64,000 bases of DNA from Pycnococcus provasolii (Eukaryota > Chlorophyta > Pseudoscourfieldiophyceae > Pseudoscourfieldiales), in contig CP150590.1 in NCBI GenBank assembly GCA_049487715.1, positions 1 to 64,000 of the forward strand, given 5' to 3'. This document shows, piece by piece, positions 39,328 through 50,400 of this stretch. How positions within the stretch are numbered: position 1 is the stretch's first letter; each line of letters begins with the position of its first letter. A program made the translations under genes and the position numbers. The notes beneath the pieces are model-generated. The model saw only the letters and a program-made list of their open reading frames with translations, had not been told where the DNA came from and did no database searches.

Positions 39328-39640
39328 GAACACCAACACGAAGCTTCTTAACCCAACACCAACACCAACACCAACACCAACCCGTGATGATCCCGAATGT
39401 GAAGACGAGACTTAAAAGACAAAGCTCTTGTTTTTGTTAACGACAGGTGTAAGTGTGGTGGCAGGGGCGCACGTGCACGTGTTGGCGCACCCCCCGCCAT
39501 GGCGCGCTTTGGAGTGTGTTGTGGGGGAGGGGGGACGCGGGGCGAGAAAAATCAGAGGATCCGACGCGGCAAACCCTAATCTAAATTCTAATATTACTGC
39601 ACGCACGGCATGTACATGTATGTGTTAAAATGTGATCGGA

Positions 39641-39800
39641 ACCCTAACCCTAACCCTAACCCTAGCCCTAGCTAGATGCCCTCTGCCTTCTGCAAACCCT
39701 AACCCTAACCCTAGATGCCCTCGGCCTTCTGCAAACCCTAACCCTAACCCTAGCTAGATGCCCCTCGGCCTTCTGCAAACCCTAACCCTAACCCTAGCTA
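39641..39800. repeat. Compound interstitial telomere repeat
   Basis: Two to four CCCTAA units alternate with a constant spacer, GCTAGATGCCCTCGGCCTTC plus TGCAAA, for three and a half cycles. It lies between the cathepsin-like and RluA-like genes. Confidence 0.9.
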
Positions 39801-39839
39801 GAGGTTTCCGAAATCGTCCCCCTGGGGCCCACCCACGAA

Positions 39840-41342
39840 ATGCATTCTTCCTTCCGACGAATTAGATTCGCAATAATGCCGGCGGCGGTGTCAGCGGCAG
39901 TGTCAGCCTCCCGTGTGTCTGGGTCATCCCGTGTTCGAGTCAGTAAGAATAGGAGCATCCTTGGAGTCAATAGGAGCATCCTTGGATTCAATAGGAGCAG
40001 TCTTGTTGGAGTGAATGATAATCATAATAATAATAAGAATAGGAGCAGCAGCATCATCCTCGGAGGAGGAGGAGGAGGAGTCATCATCGGAGGTTGTCCT
40101 ACTCGTCAATGGTGGTTTGGGGCGTTGGGGAGTGAGCGTGGCGGCTTTCAGTGCGGTTCTTCGAATGATTCATCCTCCTCCTCACCAGAAGAAGATGAAC
40201 CCTCCTCCTCCTCCTCATCGTCATCATCGTCGGAAGAAGTCGCACACGTGCTTGTTCGTCACTTGTTCGCTGACGACTTACCAACCGTCTCCGCGTCTAA
40301 AAGAGCCATTCGAAAACGACGCATCTTTGTCGACGAAACAAGACTTGTCGAATCCATCGACGAACGCATTCCTACGTCTGCGAACATCACGTACAAAAAA
40401 CCACCTCCCAAAAAACCGTGTGAACAGAAATCACCCAAGGACCTCGCCCTGCTCTACGAAGACACGCACATGGCAATAATTACCAAACCACCTGACATGG
40501 CGATTCACGGACGAGGACGAGCGCTTGTCAGAACACTGGCTTCCGTCGTTCAAGATAGCCCAGAAGACGACGCGTACCACCCCGAACGCGCCGCCGTGCC
40601 GTGCCACCGCCTTGACGCACGAACGGGAGGTGCGGTCGTGTGCGCGAAAACCAAATCCGCCGCACGAACCATAGGACGCGCTTTCGAGGAACGCAGAGTC
40701 GCAAAGACGTACGCCGCCGTCGTCAAAACGAAACAAAATTCAAGCATGAACAGTTGGCTGCCAGGATCGTCGCACGTGCTGGACACGGACCTGCACGGCA
40801 AACACGCCAAGACGCTCGTGCACGTGCTCGAAAGACACGATGGGGAACATGACGATGCACATATACTTGTCGCACTTCGTCCCATCACAGGGCGCAAACA
40901 TCAGCTGAGAATGCACATGTCACACGCAGGGGCTCCCATCGTCGGCGATGTCATGTACGGCGGCGACAACGTGACAAGCACGCTTTATTTGTGGGCAGCG
41001 CACGTCGTTGTGCCGCATCCGTGCGCGCTTGACTCGCATCGACTCTCCGCTGCCGCACAAAACGACGCTTACTTTTTCGATCGAGCTGCACACCTTGTGA
41101 GTGCGAGTGCGAATTCAGCAACATTAGACGACGGCCTCGTCAGCGCGACGTCATGCCTGCCACCGCGCTTTCAGCGCTTTTTGAATGCTAGAAAGTTGCC
41201 AAGCCGACCGATGTCGGATGCACAGCGGTCGTATCTCGTTGACCTTGGCATCGATGCGTCGAATTCTCGTCTCAAAGACTTGACGATGACAGAAGCGAGT
41301 CGCTGGATCAGCGATATCAAAGGTGACGAAAGACGCGTGTAG
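39840..41342 (+). CDS. RluA-family RNA pseudouridine synthase
   Basis: The product is 500 residues. The first 130 are an organelle-like leader followed by Asn/Ser and Ser/Glu low complexity. An S4-like RNA-binding part (about 140-195: HVLVRHLF, SKRAIRKRRIFVDE) comes next, then the synthase core (about 210-400). The core has LYEDTHMAIITKPPDMAIHG, the catalytic Asp in CHRLDARTGG, RVAKTYAAVV, and TGRKHQLRMHMSHAGAPIVG. The C-terminal 100 residues are an extension without recognisable features. It converts uridine to pseudouridine in rRNA or tRNA. Target and compartment cannot be read from sequence. Intronless. TGTAAAG near 41378. Confidence 0.88.
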   Translation: MHSSFRRIRFAIMPAAVSAAVSASRVSGSSRVRVSKNRSILGVNRSILGFNRSSLVGVNDNHNNNKNRSSSIILGGGGGGVIIGGCPTRQWWFGALGSERGGFQCGSSNDSSSSSPEEDEPSSSSSSSSSSEEVAHVLVRHLFADDLPTVSASKRAIRKRRIFVDETRLVESIDERIPTSANITYKKPPPKKPCEQKSPKDLALLYEDTHMAIITKPPDMAIHGRGRALVRTLASVVQDSPEDDAYHPERAAVPCHRLDARTGGAVVCAKTKSAARTIGRAFEERRVAKTYAAVVKTKQNSSMNSWLPGSSHVLDTDLHGKHAKTLVHVLERHDGEHDDAHILVALRPITGRKHQLRMHMSHAGAPIVGDVMYGGDNVTSTLYLWAAHVVVPHPCALDSHRLSAAAQNDAYFFDRAAHLVSASANSATLDDGLVSATSCLPPRFQRFLNARKLPSRPMSDAQRSYLVDLGIDASNSRLKDLTMTEASRWISDIKGDERRV

Positions 41343-41653
41343 AACTTAATATTATAAGAATTAATAATTATTTGTTGTATGTAAAGTACAGTACATTTTT
41401 GATGATTCATGATCCATGTTTCAAAGACTTGCTTGTTGTGCACATTGGTCAACAACAACAACTGGTCGGTGGTTGGTTAGGTCGGACGAGCTCACTCACT
41501 TACTTGTCAAGGATTTTAGACAATTATTGCTCCTTGTTAGACAACTTGTCCACGGACGAACACTTGACCAGTCGTGTTTGCGCAAACATAAAAACAAGCT
41601 AGCTTCGTATTATTTTCAATTCACTTGAGCTGTCACTCCCGGTGAAGAGTGCG

Positions 41654-41675
41654 TGCGCGCGCTCGAGCGCGCGCA
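41654..41675. repeat. Perfect 22-bp palindrome
   Basis: TGCGCGCGCTC|GAGCGCGCGCA, in the spacer between convergent genes. It may be a cruciform-forming or transcription-ending element. No function is assigned. Confidence 0.8.
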
Positions 41676-41857
41676 ACGACTCTGCTGTCGCTTTCTAGGC
41701 TCGAGGATCGACCTTGTCCCATCCGTGACGAGGTTGTCGACGATGTCGATGAGGATGTTAAGATAATTTGCGTGCTTCGATTCGCCAGTCTCGGTTTTTA
41801 GTTAGGAGGAAATGTGAGATCGATGTAGACTCTAAGACATGTTACTATTATACTGAT

Positions 41858-43102
41858 TTACAGAAACAAATCACTCCCTGACTCATCTTCGTCGTCGGAC
41901 ATGTCCGACAACAATGCCTCCATCCCTGCATCGACCTCTTCACCGGTGCGCCAGCCGAATCCTCCTAGAGAATAGTCTGGATGGCTTGGAAGAGGAGACC
42001 AATCGACTGTATAACGCGGCGTTTGCGATGCAGGCGACGTGTCATTCATCGGGTAGTCTTCCAGCAACTTGGACATCGTCAAGTCGTCGAACGGAAGCAA
42101 ACGCAGTGTACGTACCAACCGAGCGCCAAGGAGAGCTTTCGAACGCGGAATCACGTCCTGATCGCAATTGTTCTCGCAGGTGTGCTCGTCGGACCCAGGT
42201 GGAACGCGAGGCGATATTGCGACCATTTTACCATTGCGTTTTTCGACTTGCAAGTCTGGTATCAAGAGGTCTTCATTGACTGTCTCGCGTAAAAATCTGC
42301 TAGGCGTGGCTGCTTGGCGGCGATCAACGAGTGATTGCAAAACATGCTCAATGTCGTCGTTCAGATATGGCTCTCCCCATGTGGAGTGTGGAAAGAAGCC
42401 ATTCTCACAAATCACAGCAAATGCGATCTTAAGCAACAGATCGCATCGCTTGCCATGGCGCGTATGAAGCTCCTTCATCGCACGTGCGTACAGAATGCAT
42501 GAATTGTGCCAGCTCGTTTCAGTCTCTCCCTCACGCCTCTCTGTGATAGGCTCGATGATGTCGACTAGTTCGCTTTCGCTCATTTGCCAAATCACGGGAG
42601 AGCCCCACCAAGTCCTATCTACGTGCTCCATGCACCACACGGTGAGCGTCTTAATCACGAACTGCCCAAAGAGTAGCAGTCGCACGAAGCGTTCTTTTGG
42701 CGGAAGATGGGTGAACTCGATGGAGCAGCGAGGGTCGGATCGCGTTCGCCAGTGGAACAGAGGGAGATAGACACGGTCACCCTGGAGAGCTTCCTGAAAA
42801 TCCTCAGGAAAGGCGAAATCAGAGTCCATGGCCTGCGCCGCTTCCTCCCAGCAGCAGTTTTCTACACACCGTGCGCGAACATCCTTCGACACCAACTCGA
42901 GCTTGGCGGCGACGTCCTCGACCGTGAGTCCCATTCGAATCAGCGACACGTTTTTATTCATCAAAAAGTTCAACGCGACGGTAAGAGCGAGCTTTGAGCG
43001 AACTTCGTCCGTGCTTTGATCGCGCCCACATTCCTGATGGGCCTCACCAGCCCTAACCCATCCCATGGACGCACGCGCCAGGAAGATTTCCACCGCGTCC
43101 AT
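41858..43102 (-). CDS. Hypothetical protein
   Basis: The product is 414 residues from ATG 43102. It is helical and mixed in charge, with QCGR-like and Cys/Trp-rich patches (ENCCWEEAAQAM, MEHVDRTWWGSPVIW) and SWHNSCILYARAMKELH. A C-terminal acidic tail (SDMSDDEDESGSD) ends it. No signal peptide or membrane span. Similar tails occur in nuclear proteins, but no family is recognised. Codon use looks coding. The stop codon falls within TGTAA on this strand. Confidence 0.6.
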   Translation of the reverse strand: MDAVEIFLARASMGWVRAGEAHQECGRDQSTDEVRSKLALTVALNFLMNKNVSLIRMGLTVEDVAAKLELVSKDVRARCVENCCWEEAAQAMDSDFAFPEDFQEALQGDRVYLPLFHWRTRSDPRCSIEFTHLPPKERFVRLLLFGQFVIKTLTVWCMEHVDRTWWGSPVIWQMSESELVDIIEPITERREGETETSWHNSCILYARAMKELHTRHGKRCDLLLKIAFAVICENGFFPHSTWGEPYLNDDIEHVLQSLVDRRQAATPSRFLRETVNEDLLIPDLQVEKRNGKMVAISPRVPPGSDEHTCENNCDQDVIPRSKALLGARLVRTLRLLPFDDLTMSKLLEDYPMNDTSPASQTPRYTVDWSPLPSHPDYSLGGFGWRTGEEVDAGMEALLSDMSDDEDESGSDLFL

Positions 43103-43260
43103 CGAGCTCGCCCACTCTTAAGACAAGCAAAGCACTCCACAATGGACAAGTGCTCGCCAGGATGGATTCTTCGAGGGAATGCCAAATGTTCAAGACGTTT
43201 TTTTTATAATACACTTGGGGAGTCCCTTGGCGTGCAAAGGCCTGTGGCGCGCGCGAACAC

Positions 43261-43290
43261 GAACCCTAACCCTAACCCTAACCCTAACCG
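43261..43290. repeat. Short interstitial telomere repeat
   Basis: About four perfect CCCTAA units, followed by CGCG. Confidence 0.9.
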
Positions 43291-44290
43291 CGCGTCTCGA
43301 AAAACAAAACAAACGGGCCCCTGAATGAATGCCGTCCGAATCTATCTACTATGATACTGATGATAGTCCGAGGTCCCATACGGTTATTCTACTAGGGTCT
43401 AAATAGGGTTTTTTGGGGTCCCCCGTAACCAGTTACCAGGCCAAATAACCAGGCAATGGCGACGCCCCATGAGAATTGAGGGTGGGCAACAACAGCAACA
43501 CAGCCACGCGACTCACGAACGTGTCGCCAATACCGTCTGTGAGTGAGATATTTTGAGATTTTCAGCTGTGGTGTTTGTAGTAGGGGCACAAGAGCTCCCG
43601 AGGCCGTGAGGTCTCAAGGGTGGAGCAAAGCAAGCTAAACCCAAAATAATTCATATCCAAAAAGAAGGGGGTGATGACGCTGGCGGATCGAAGGCGTGAG
43701 CGAGGGCGTTTAGTTCTCGCAGGTTCTGTTTTGGGGTTTTGATGGATTGGGGTTTCGGGTGCCTTGGAATCGGTTTTTGGGCTCCCGGACTGGGGTTATG
43801 CTTTAGGGGTTTCAGGTGAGTTTGGTTTCGGAGTTCCGCCACGTGGGTTTGTGACATGTGAAGGAGTGGCGGCTCCCTGGCTCCTGATTTACCTACTGGT
43901 GAAGATATTGGGTTGGATTTAGATGGGATTTGATTGAAGGCCTTATCGCCACTTCTACGGTGGTGAAGAGGTGTCTCCTGAGGCCCTTGGTCGGCTCAGA
44001 GGCGTCCTGTGGGCGAGCCACTAGATGGGCTCGCCGATGAATCTGGTAATGATCATCTTACCCCCGTTACCAGGTCACCGGTGACCCGGGTCATGACCCG
44101 TGGCAACTATAGAGGTGGGTTGCCGCATACACGGGAGTACTCCTCCCACCACTCGACGCGCCCATCCTCAAAATTATGGTTGGCATAACGGCGGACCGGT
44201 TCCACGTATTCAAATGCCGTGCAAACTTAGGAACTTTTTTTTACATATTGAACAAAATTTTCCTAGCCGGGCGTGTCAATTGAACACGTC
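43291..44290. other. Spacer of about 1 kb
   Basis: Stretches of GGGGTTTT, GGGTTT and CCCGG are scattered through it. Short open frames lack coding character. I see no gene. Confidence 0.45.
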
Positions 44291-44310
44291 TAAGGCGTCC
44301 GTCGTGCGCG

Positions 44311-44529
44311 TTGAAAAAAAAGACGAAGCGGTGTTTGCGCAAACACGGCAAGTCCGGTGTTCGTCCAGAGTACGCGCCGGGTATACCTGACTACGACGAC
44401 CGTTCGAAACGGAATTGCATGAGGCTCCATCGCGCTGGCGTGGACGTCGTGCTTCCGAGCACGCACACGCCGGAGGACGAGTCGATGTGCCGCGCGCTTC
44501 TGAATGTGACGCGAATCATTGAGGAGTGA
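44311..44529 (+). pseudogene. 3' fragment of a protein gene
   Basis: A frame of 72 codons without a plausible ATG start has coding-like codon use in its second half: GIPDYDDRSKRNCMRLHRAG, DVVLPSTHTPEDE, ALLNVTRIIEE, stop at 44529. TGTAAAG follows 11 bases after the stop. No 5' exon is apparent, although splicing from upstream cannot be excluded. Family not recognised. Confidence 0.35.
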
Positions 44530-44566
44530 GTATTGTATTTGTAAAGTATTGCATTTAATATTTTAA

Positions 44567-45355
44567 TTACTCAAACAGTGACATCAAGTCGTGGTAGTCG
44601 GATGCGACGGCATGCGCGCCCGCTGCCCGAAGCGTTTCTTCGGAGTGGCCAGTGGTAAGTCCGACGACGTACAGTCCGGCGGCAACGGCGGCGCGTATCC
44701 CGCTTGGCGAATCTTCGAATGCCATGCCATTTTGTGTTTTTTCTTGGAGCGCCGCGGAGTCGTCCTGGTTCCCTGCGAGTAATAAATCCGCTTCCTCGGT
44801 GGTGACTAGGTTGGTGAGTGTCATCGCGGTAACGTACGGGTCTGGGAACGGCTTCGCTCGTTTGCATTCGGATCCGTAGACGACACGTTTTCCGTCTTCG
44901 AAGAAGTCGCTGAGAAAGCCGGTTGCACCAAGCATCAATACGCCGTTTTCTCGAGGCGCGTTCGTGACTGCTGTGACACTGATATTTCTCTCCACGAGAA
45001 GAGAGAGAAACGCGCGTGCACCCGGCACTTCGAGGATGCCGCCGTCTGTTGATTGCGAAGAGCACATATCTCTGAATAACGCTTCCTTCTCATCGCTGAA
45101 CGAATTTCTTTTCTCGAGAGACCAAGACGGAAACAACTTCAAGGAGATGTCTTTATTTTCGCGGCCTGAGATGTGCGAGGCAAAGAACGACTCGTCGATG
45201 GTGTGCTCGCATCCATAACTTCCACAAAGCTGCTGGAACGCCCGAAGGTGCAAGTGGTCGGAAAGCACGAGCGTGCCGTCAACGTCGAAATACATGTGCC
45301 TGCACTGCTTCAAAGAATAGGAACCAGGGCGCATCCTAGTGTTATATTTCAGCAT
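44567..45355 (-). CDS. SGPP: HAD-superfamily sugar phosphatase, plant SGPP-like
   Basis: The product is 262 residues from ATG 45355. HAD motifs are all present: FDVDGTLVLSDHLHLRAF (nucleophile Asp and general acid Asp), VTAVTNAPREN (motif II), KRAKPFPDPY (motif III Lys), and AFEDSPSGIRAAVAAG (motif IV). The cap region SHISGRENKDISLKLFPSW and SDEKEALFRDM match the plant SGPP subgroup, which dephosphorylates sugar and sugar-like phosphates. The open frame extends upstream to 45790, but that part is low in coding character. Cytosolic by appearance. Its 3' end nearly meets the fragment at 44529. Confidence 0.87.
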   Translation of the reverse strand: MLKYNTRMRPGSYSLKQCRHMYFDVDGTLVLSDHLHLRAFQQLCGSYGCEHTIDESFFASHISGRENKDISLKLFPSWSLEKRNSFSDEKEALFRDMCSSQSTDGGILEVPGARAFLSLLVERNISVTAVTNAPRENGVLMLGATGFLSDFFEDGKRVVYGSECKRAKPFPDPYVTAMTLTNLVTTEEADLLLAGNQDDSAALQEKTQNGMAFEDSPSGIRAAVAAGLYVVGLTTGHSEETLRAAGAHAVASDYHDLMSLFE

Positions 45356-45884
45356 ACAGTAGTACTGCACGTTTTTTTGCGGTGGTGAAAAGTGTGTGTG
45401 TGTGTGTGTGCGTGGATAAACACCTATCGTGTTAGTTCCAGCTGAAATCCCACTCAAACAAAGCAAACCCACGGGTCGAGCGATCGACGCCGCTGCGAGT
45501 GCGCTCTCGCTCGACACAAGCGCCGCTCTCGCTCGACACAAGCGCCGCGGAACGCAGACGCAACTGAGCTGTGCAGCAAGAAAAAAACCCATCTCCACAA
45601 CCTGAAGAGCATAGGCGGATGCGCTCCTCCCATCGCCCAGAACGAGCATGCACGGATGCCTATGCCGCGCTCGCGCTGCTGCGTCGCGCTCCTCCTGACT
45701 CCCATCACATCGCCAAGACAGACTCGCACAAGACAGACTCGCACACGGCACAGCTTCTCCATCCACCGCGCAAGACACCAAGCATACCAAGCATACCTTA
45801 TTTATAAAATATAAAATACAAGTAAGTGATCAAAACTCGATCAGAACACGAAACGAAATGAACGACGCCACGGATGATGTTTCG

Positions 45885-45990
45885 GAATGATTCTTCGGGG
45901 GGGATGATTCGGGTTTAATGAGTTCCCGGGGGATGAGTTCCCGGGGAAGGATGAGTTCGGGGTTAATGATTTCTCCGGGGGATGATTTAT
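45885..45990. repeat. GGATGA-TTCCCGGGG minisatellite
   Basis: About five imperfect copies of a GATGA-TTC-CGGGG unit, some with GGTTTAATGA or GGTTAATGA. Confidence 0.7.
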
Positions 45991-46559
45991 TTCGATGCAG
46001 GTCCCCCCCTGCTACCGTAGTTTAGGGACGCTGTTTAGACCCCAAAAAGCGGTTTTAGGGGGGCCAGTATTGCCAATGAAGGTCATCGCGTATGCAGACG
46101 ATTTCTTTTGGGCGGGCACGCCTTTCGCTGCCAGGGACGTTTTCTCGGAATAGCGGGGGAGGAGGTCGGCGCCTCTTGCTTGATTGGGGGTTAGGCGAGG
46201 CGGCGCCCCCCTGCCCCCCCCGTCCCCGTCGCCCGCCATATTAGACTACCACAGTCTGACAGTATCGCTTGAGGTATAAGACTGACTCCATCATGTGCTC
46301 AAGAGGTGACTTGGCGCGACTACGCGCCCTTGCCCAAACTTCTTCAGTACCTGTAGACGACCGTAAAGGTTTAGTACTTCAACTGTCTCCTGAAGGCCCC
46401 CGCGTTTCGCACACGAGCAGCGGTGCGTGAACGTGGTCGCGGAAGCGAAAGATTTCTAACCGCAAATGCAACGAAGAACCAAAAAAGAAAAGTCAGTTAC
46501 ACTAGAGCGATGGTATTATCCCACCACGCTACGTGTGATGCGCCTCACTCATATAGATG

Positions 46560-46765
46560 GACAAATACTGGTATGCGCGAAAACGCATACCGTATATCCC
46601 GATATATACCAATACCGCGGTATATAACGGGCTTTTTAAGGGGTTTGGATTAGGGTATTCACCAAGTGGCAGATCCACTATACCGGTATGGCCAAAAACG
46701 CATACGGTATATACCGGTATATACCCGGTATATACCAAAGTATAATATATCGGTATATTTACACG
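46560..46765. repeat. Palindromic TATACCGGTATA cluster
   Basis: Two arms rich in GATATATACC, CGGTATATA and AAAACGCATACGGTATATACC flank a central GGTTTGGATTAGGG. The second arm repeats words of the first (CGCATACGGTATAT and CGCATACCGTATAT). It resembles a decayed terminal inverted repeat or hairpin array. Confidence 0.65.
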
Positions 46766-47084
46766 TCCATCTATACTCACTCACGCTTCCTACGTGAACG
46801 TGGGCTGCTGATGCGAGCCGTACACCTCCCAGGGGCCTTCGTCTCCCAAAACCTCCAAATTTCCCGGCTCACCGGGGAATTTAGGCCCAGCGGTGGTGAA
46901 TGCGATAATAGTGGTAGGCTGGTAGCGGGCTGAGTGAGTGTGACGGCACCTGGTGGATGCTGGAAGGGGAAGGCCGGGCCCCGGCCGGGCCCCGGTCCCG
47001 ACACCCCGCACCACAGGTGCAACCCTGTATCCCCCAACAAACAAACTCCCAAAAAGAGGCCTCTCTGGACAACCACTATCGTAG

Positions 47085-47240
47085 GGACGACCCGACCTGA
47101 TTGCCCGACCAATCTAATTCCCCGACCACCTTCCCCGACCAAATGGCCCGACCTAATTGCCCGACTAATCTAATGGCCCGACCAAATTCCCCGACCAAAT
47201 TGCCCGACTTAATTGCCCGACGGACTTAATTGCCCGACCA
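47085..47240. repeat. CCCGACCAAATT tandem repeat
   Basis: About ten imperfect 12-19-base copies of (C/T)GCCCGAC(C/T)(A/T)AAT. It lies 230 bases before the SFI1-like start. Confidence 0.8.
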
Positions 47241-47473
47241 TGCATGGGACCGAGTCCCCCAAAATGAAAAACCAAAAAATCGCCAAAACGAAGCTCGCCG
47301 ATTTGCGATATGACTATTCTCCGCCCGACGACGCCATTGGCAAAAACAAAACCGACTTGTCAAACATGCCCTTCATAATAATGCTTGTATCATGGCGTAT
47401 TCTTACCTCATCATGAGCTCGTGTATCTGCTCACAAGTGCCCTAAGTTAACGTAACCCTGGTAATATCTGGCC

Positions 47474-50400
47474 ATGGCGAGTGCGGTGGAGAATCCGTCT
47501 AGCTCGTCTGGGCTACGAGAGGATGAGCGCGGAGCAGAGGAGCTCCTCCTCCAGAAGATGAGTGAGAATAATGGTAATTTGCTCACGTTCGCCCGCGTTC
47601 TTGCTCGTCGTCTCACTTACTTGAATTCGCAAAATTTGCGTACGTGTTTCACGAGTTGGAAATCCATCGCAACATTTCACGCCTGAAGACGCGAAGTCTT
47701 GTCCTCAAAAACATGCTCTCATCCTCAAAAACGTCTGCGCTGCATATCAAAAGAACAGCACGTGCGTTCCACGCGTGGAACAAATACGCCCTTAAGTTAA
47801 GATCCTCAACTTCCACGAACGTTCAAAAGGCGCTCAAAGCTATCAAGCACTTGTACAGAAAACGAATACGCGCGTGGAGACAAACCACACAACTCGCAAA
47901 ACTTAAGCGCGCAATGAACAAAGCCGCAGCAGCTCGACACGCGCGCACGTGCGCACGCTTTGCACTTAAGGCGTGGAGACTTACCATCGCGCAAAGACTC
48001 GCCAACCTTAAGCGAAACGTCTGGCGCGCGTGGAGAACAGCCATCAACGCGAAAACAAGAAGAAGGCAAAGACTCCTGGAGCAGGCGGCGTACTGCACGC
48101 AAAAAAGAAGAAGGCGCGCGCTCGCGAACGCAGTGAGAGCGTGGAACGAACACCGCAACTCGACGAGAAAAAGACTCGTCAGAAGGCAGCGCGCAAGCAG
48201 ACTCCTCGAACGGAGATTCGTCGCGCTCGCGCACTCAGCACTGCAGGCGTGGAGTGACGTCGTCGACAGAAGACAAAGTGCAAGAAAACGACTCTTCCTC
48301 TGCGTCGCACGCGTCGACGCACGCACAAGAAGACGAGTGCGCAGACGATTCTTCGGAGCGTGGAGGGAGTACCTCGCGTGGATCAAACGGGCGTGCACAG
48401 TAGGTTTCCGTCTCGCGCTTTCCACATTCAACAAGATTGTGCGCGAAGCCTTCTTCGCGTGGAGAAGGGCAACCACACTGAAACTCCCCACGCGAATCGT
48501 GCTTGCACTTCGCCGCGTGCGCCGCGTTCGCATGAAATTCTTCTACGAGGCGTGGAGGCGTACGACAATCACATCCGCCAGGAGAAGAGCTCTCGCTCGG
48601 CGTGTCGTGCTGCGGCTGATCAATCGCAAGTGCGGCGTCGCCTTCAACGGCTGGTGCAGTCGCGTGAAGGCGAGGTGCCAGCTTCGCATGCGCCTTGCAA
48701 AGTGCATATCACGCATGCGTGCGCGACGAAAGCACGCTGCATTCGACGGATGGCACTATTCCGCACAACGTAATGGACAGCAACGATCGCTCACACGCCG
48801 CGCGGCATCCGCGTTCCGATGGCATGAGCTTCGTCGGGGCTTTGTGAGCTGGAGATCCAACACGCAGTATTTGCGTTCGACGCGAAGTCTCGCCGCACGG
48901 CACGCGGCGAAGCTCGTGCATCGGTGCGTGTGGCGAGCCATGGCGCAGTGGCGCGATCACATCGAGATGAAGCGCATGTTCGAAGGGCAGCGCGACGTGC
49001 TTGTGATCGCGGTGCGACGTTTGGCGAACGTGAGGCTCTCTGCGGCATTCCGAGGCATGCGTTCACATGCGTTGGATCGAGCTCATCAGCGTCGACGCGC
49101 GGCGTACTGTGTTCGACACGTGATGCGATACGGCCTAGGTCGCGCCTTACGCGGTTGGCAGGAGAATGTGCATGCAACGGCTGCGCATCGTCATCGCGCA
49201 TCGTGGTGCATATCTCGCATGCTTCAGATGCGTCTTGGGTCGGCATTCGACGGATGGCACGCTCGTACACGCTCAACACAGATTGATCGACATCGCGCCA
49301 ATAAGTGCATATCTCGCATGCTTCAGATGCGTCTTGGGTCGGCATTCGACGGGTGGCACGCTCGTACTCGCTCTACACAGATTGATCGACAGCGCGTTGC
49401 GAAGTGCATATCTCGCATGCTTCAGATGTGTATGGGAACGGCATTTGACGCGTGGCACGCTCGTACTCGGTCTACCCAGATTCATCGACAGCGCGCCAAT
49501 AAGTGCATATCTCGTATGCTTCAGATCCGTCTAGGGTCGGCATTCGACGGATGGAAATCCAACACACAGTATTTGCGTTCGACGCGAAATCTCGCCGCAC
49601 GGCACGCGGCGAAGCTCGTGCATCGGTGCGTGTGGCGAGCCATGACGCAGTGGCGCGATCACATCGAGATGAAGCGCATGTTCGAAGGGCAGCGCGACGT
49701 GCTTGTGATCGCGGTGCGACGTTTGGCGAACGTGAGGCTCTCTGCGGCATTCCGAGGCATGCGTTCGCATGCGTTGGATCGAGCTCATCAGCGTCGACGC
49801 GCGGCGTACTGTGTTCGACACGTGATGCGATACGGCCTAGGTCGCGCCTTACACGGTTGGCAGGAGAATGTGCATGCAACGGTTGCGCATCGTCATCGCG
49901 CATCGTGGTGCATATCTCGCATGCTTCAGATGCGTCTTGGGTCGGCATTCGACGGATGGCACGCTCGTGCACACTCAACGCATATGCGTCGACAGCGCGT
50001 TGCGAAATGCACATCTCGCATGCTTCAGACGCGTCTTGGGTCGGCATTCGACGGATGGCGCGATTTCACCAAGGCGAGGCTCAGTCTTCGTATGCGCGTT
50101 GCGAAGTGCATATCTCGCATGCTCCAGATGCGTATGGGAGTGGCATTTAACGGGTGGCATGATGATGCACGCTCTACACAGATTCGTCGACGACGCGCCG
50201 AAAAGTGCATATCACGCATGCGTGCGCGACGAAAGCACGCTGCATTCGACGGATGGCACTATTCCGCACAACGTAATGGACAGCAACGATCGCTCACACG
50301 CCGCGCGGCATCCGCGTTCCGATGGCATGAGCTTCGTCGGGGCTTTGTGAGCTGGAGATCCAACACGCAGTATTTGCGTTCGACGCGAAGTCTCGCCGCA

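Larger units (their letters stand above)
45356..47473. other. Repeat-rich spacer before the SFI1-like gene
   Basis: 2.1 kb with no supported gene. It holds a GT run (45390-45412), a 22-bp duplication (45503-45546), a GGATGA-TTC-CGGGG minisatellite (about 45885-45990), palindromic ATATACCGGTATAT elements (46560-46765), a GC palindrome GGGCCCCGGCCGGGCCCCGG near 46977-46998, and a CCCGACCAAATT repeat (47085-47240). Confidence 0.6.

Noticed and set aside
39412-39628. Small frames between the cathepsin-like gene and the telomere-like repeat
   Set aside because: Short, without a family signal, and overlapping on both strands.
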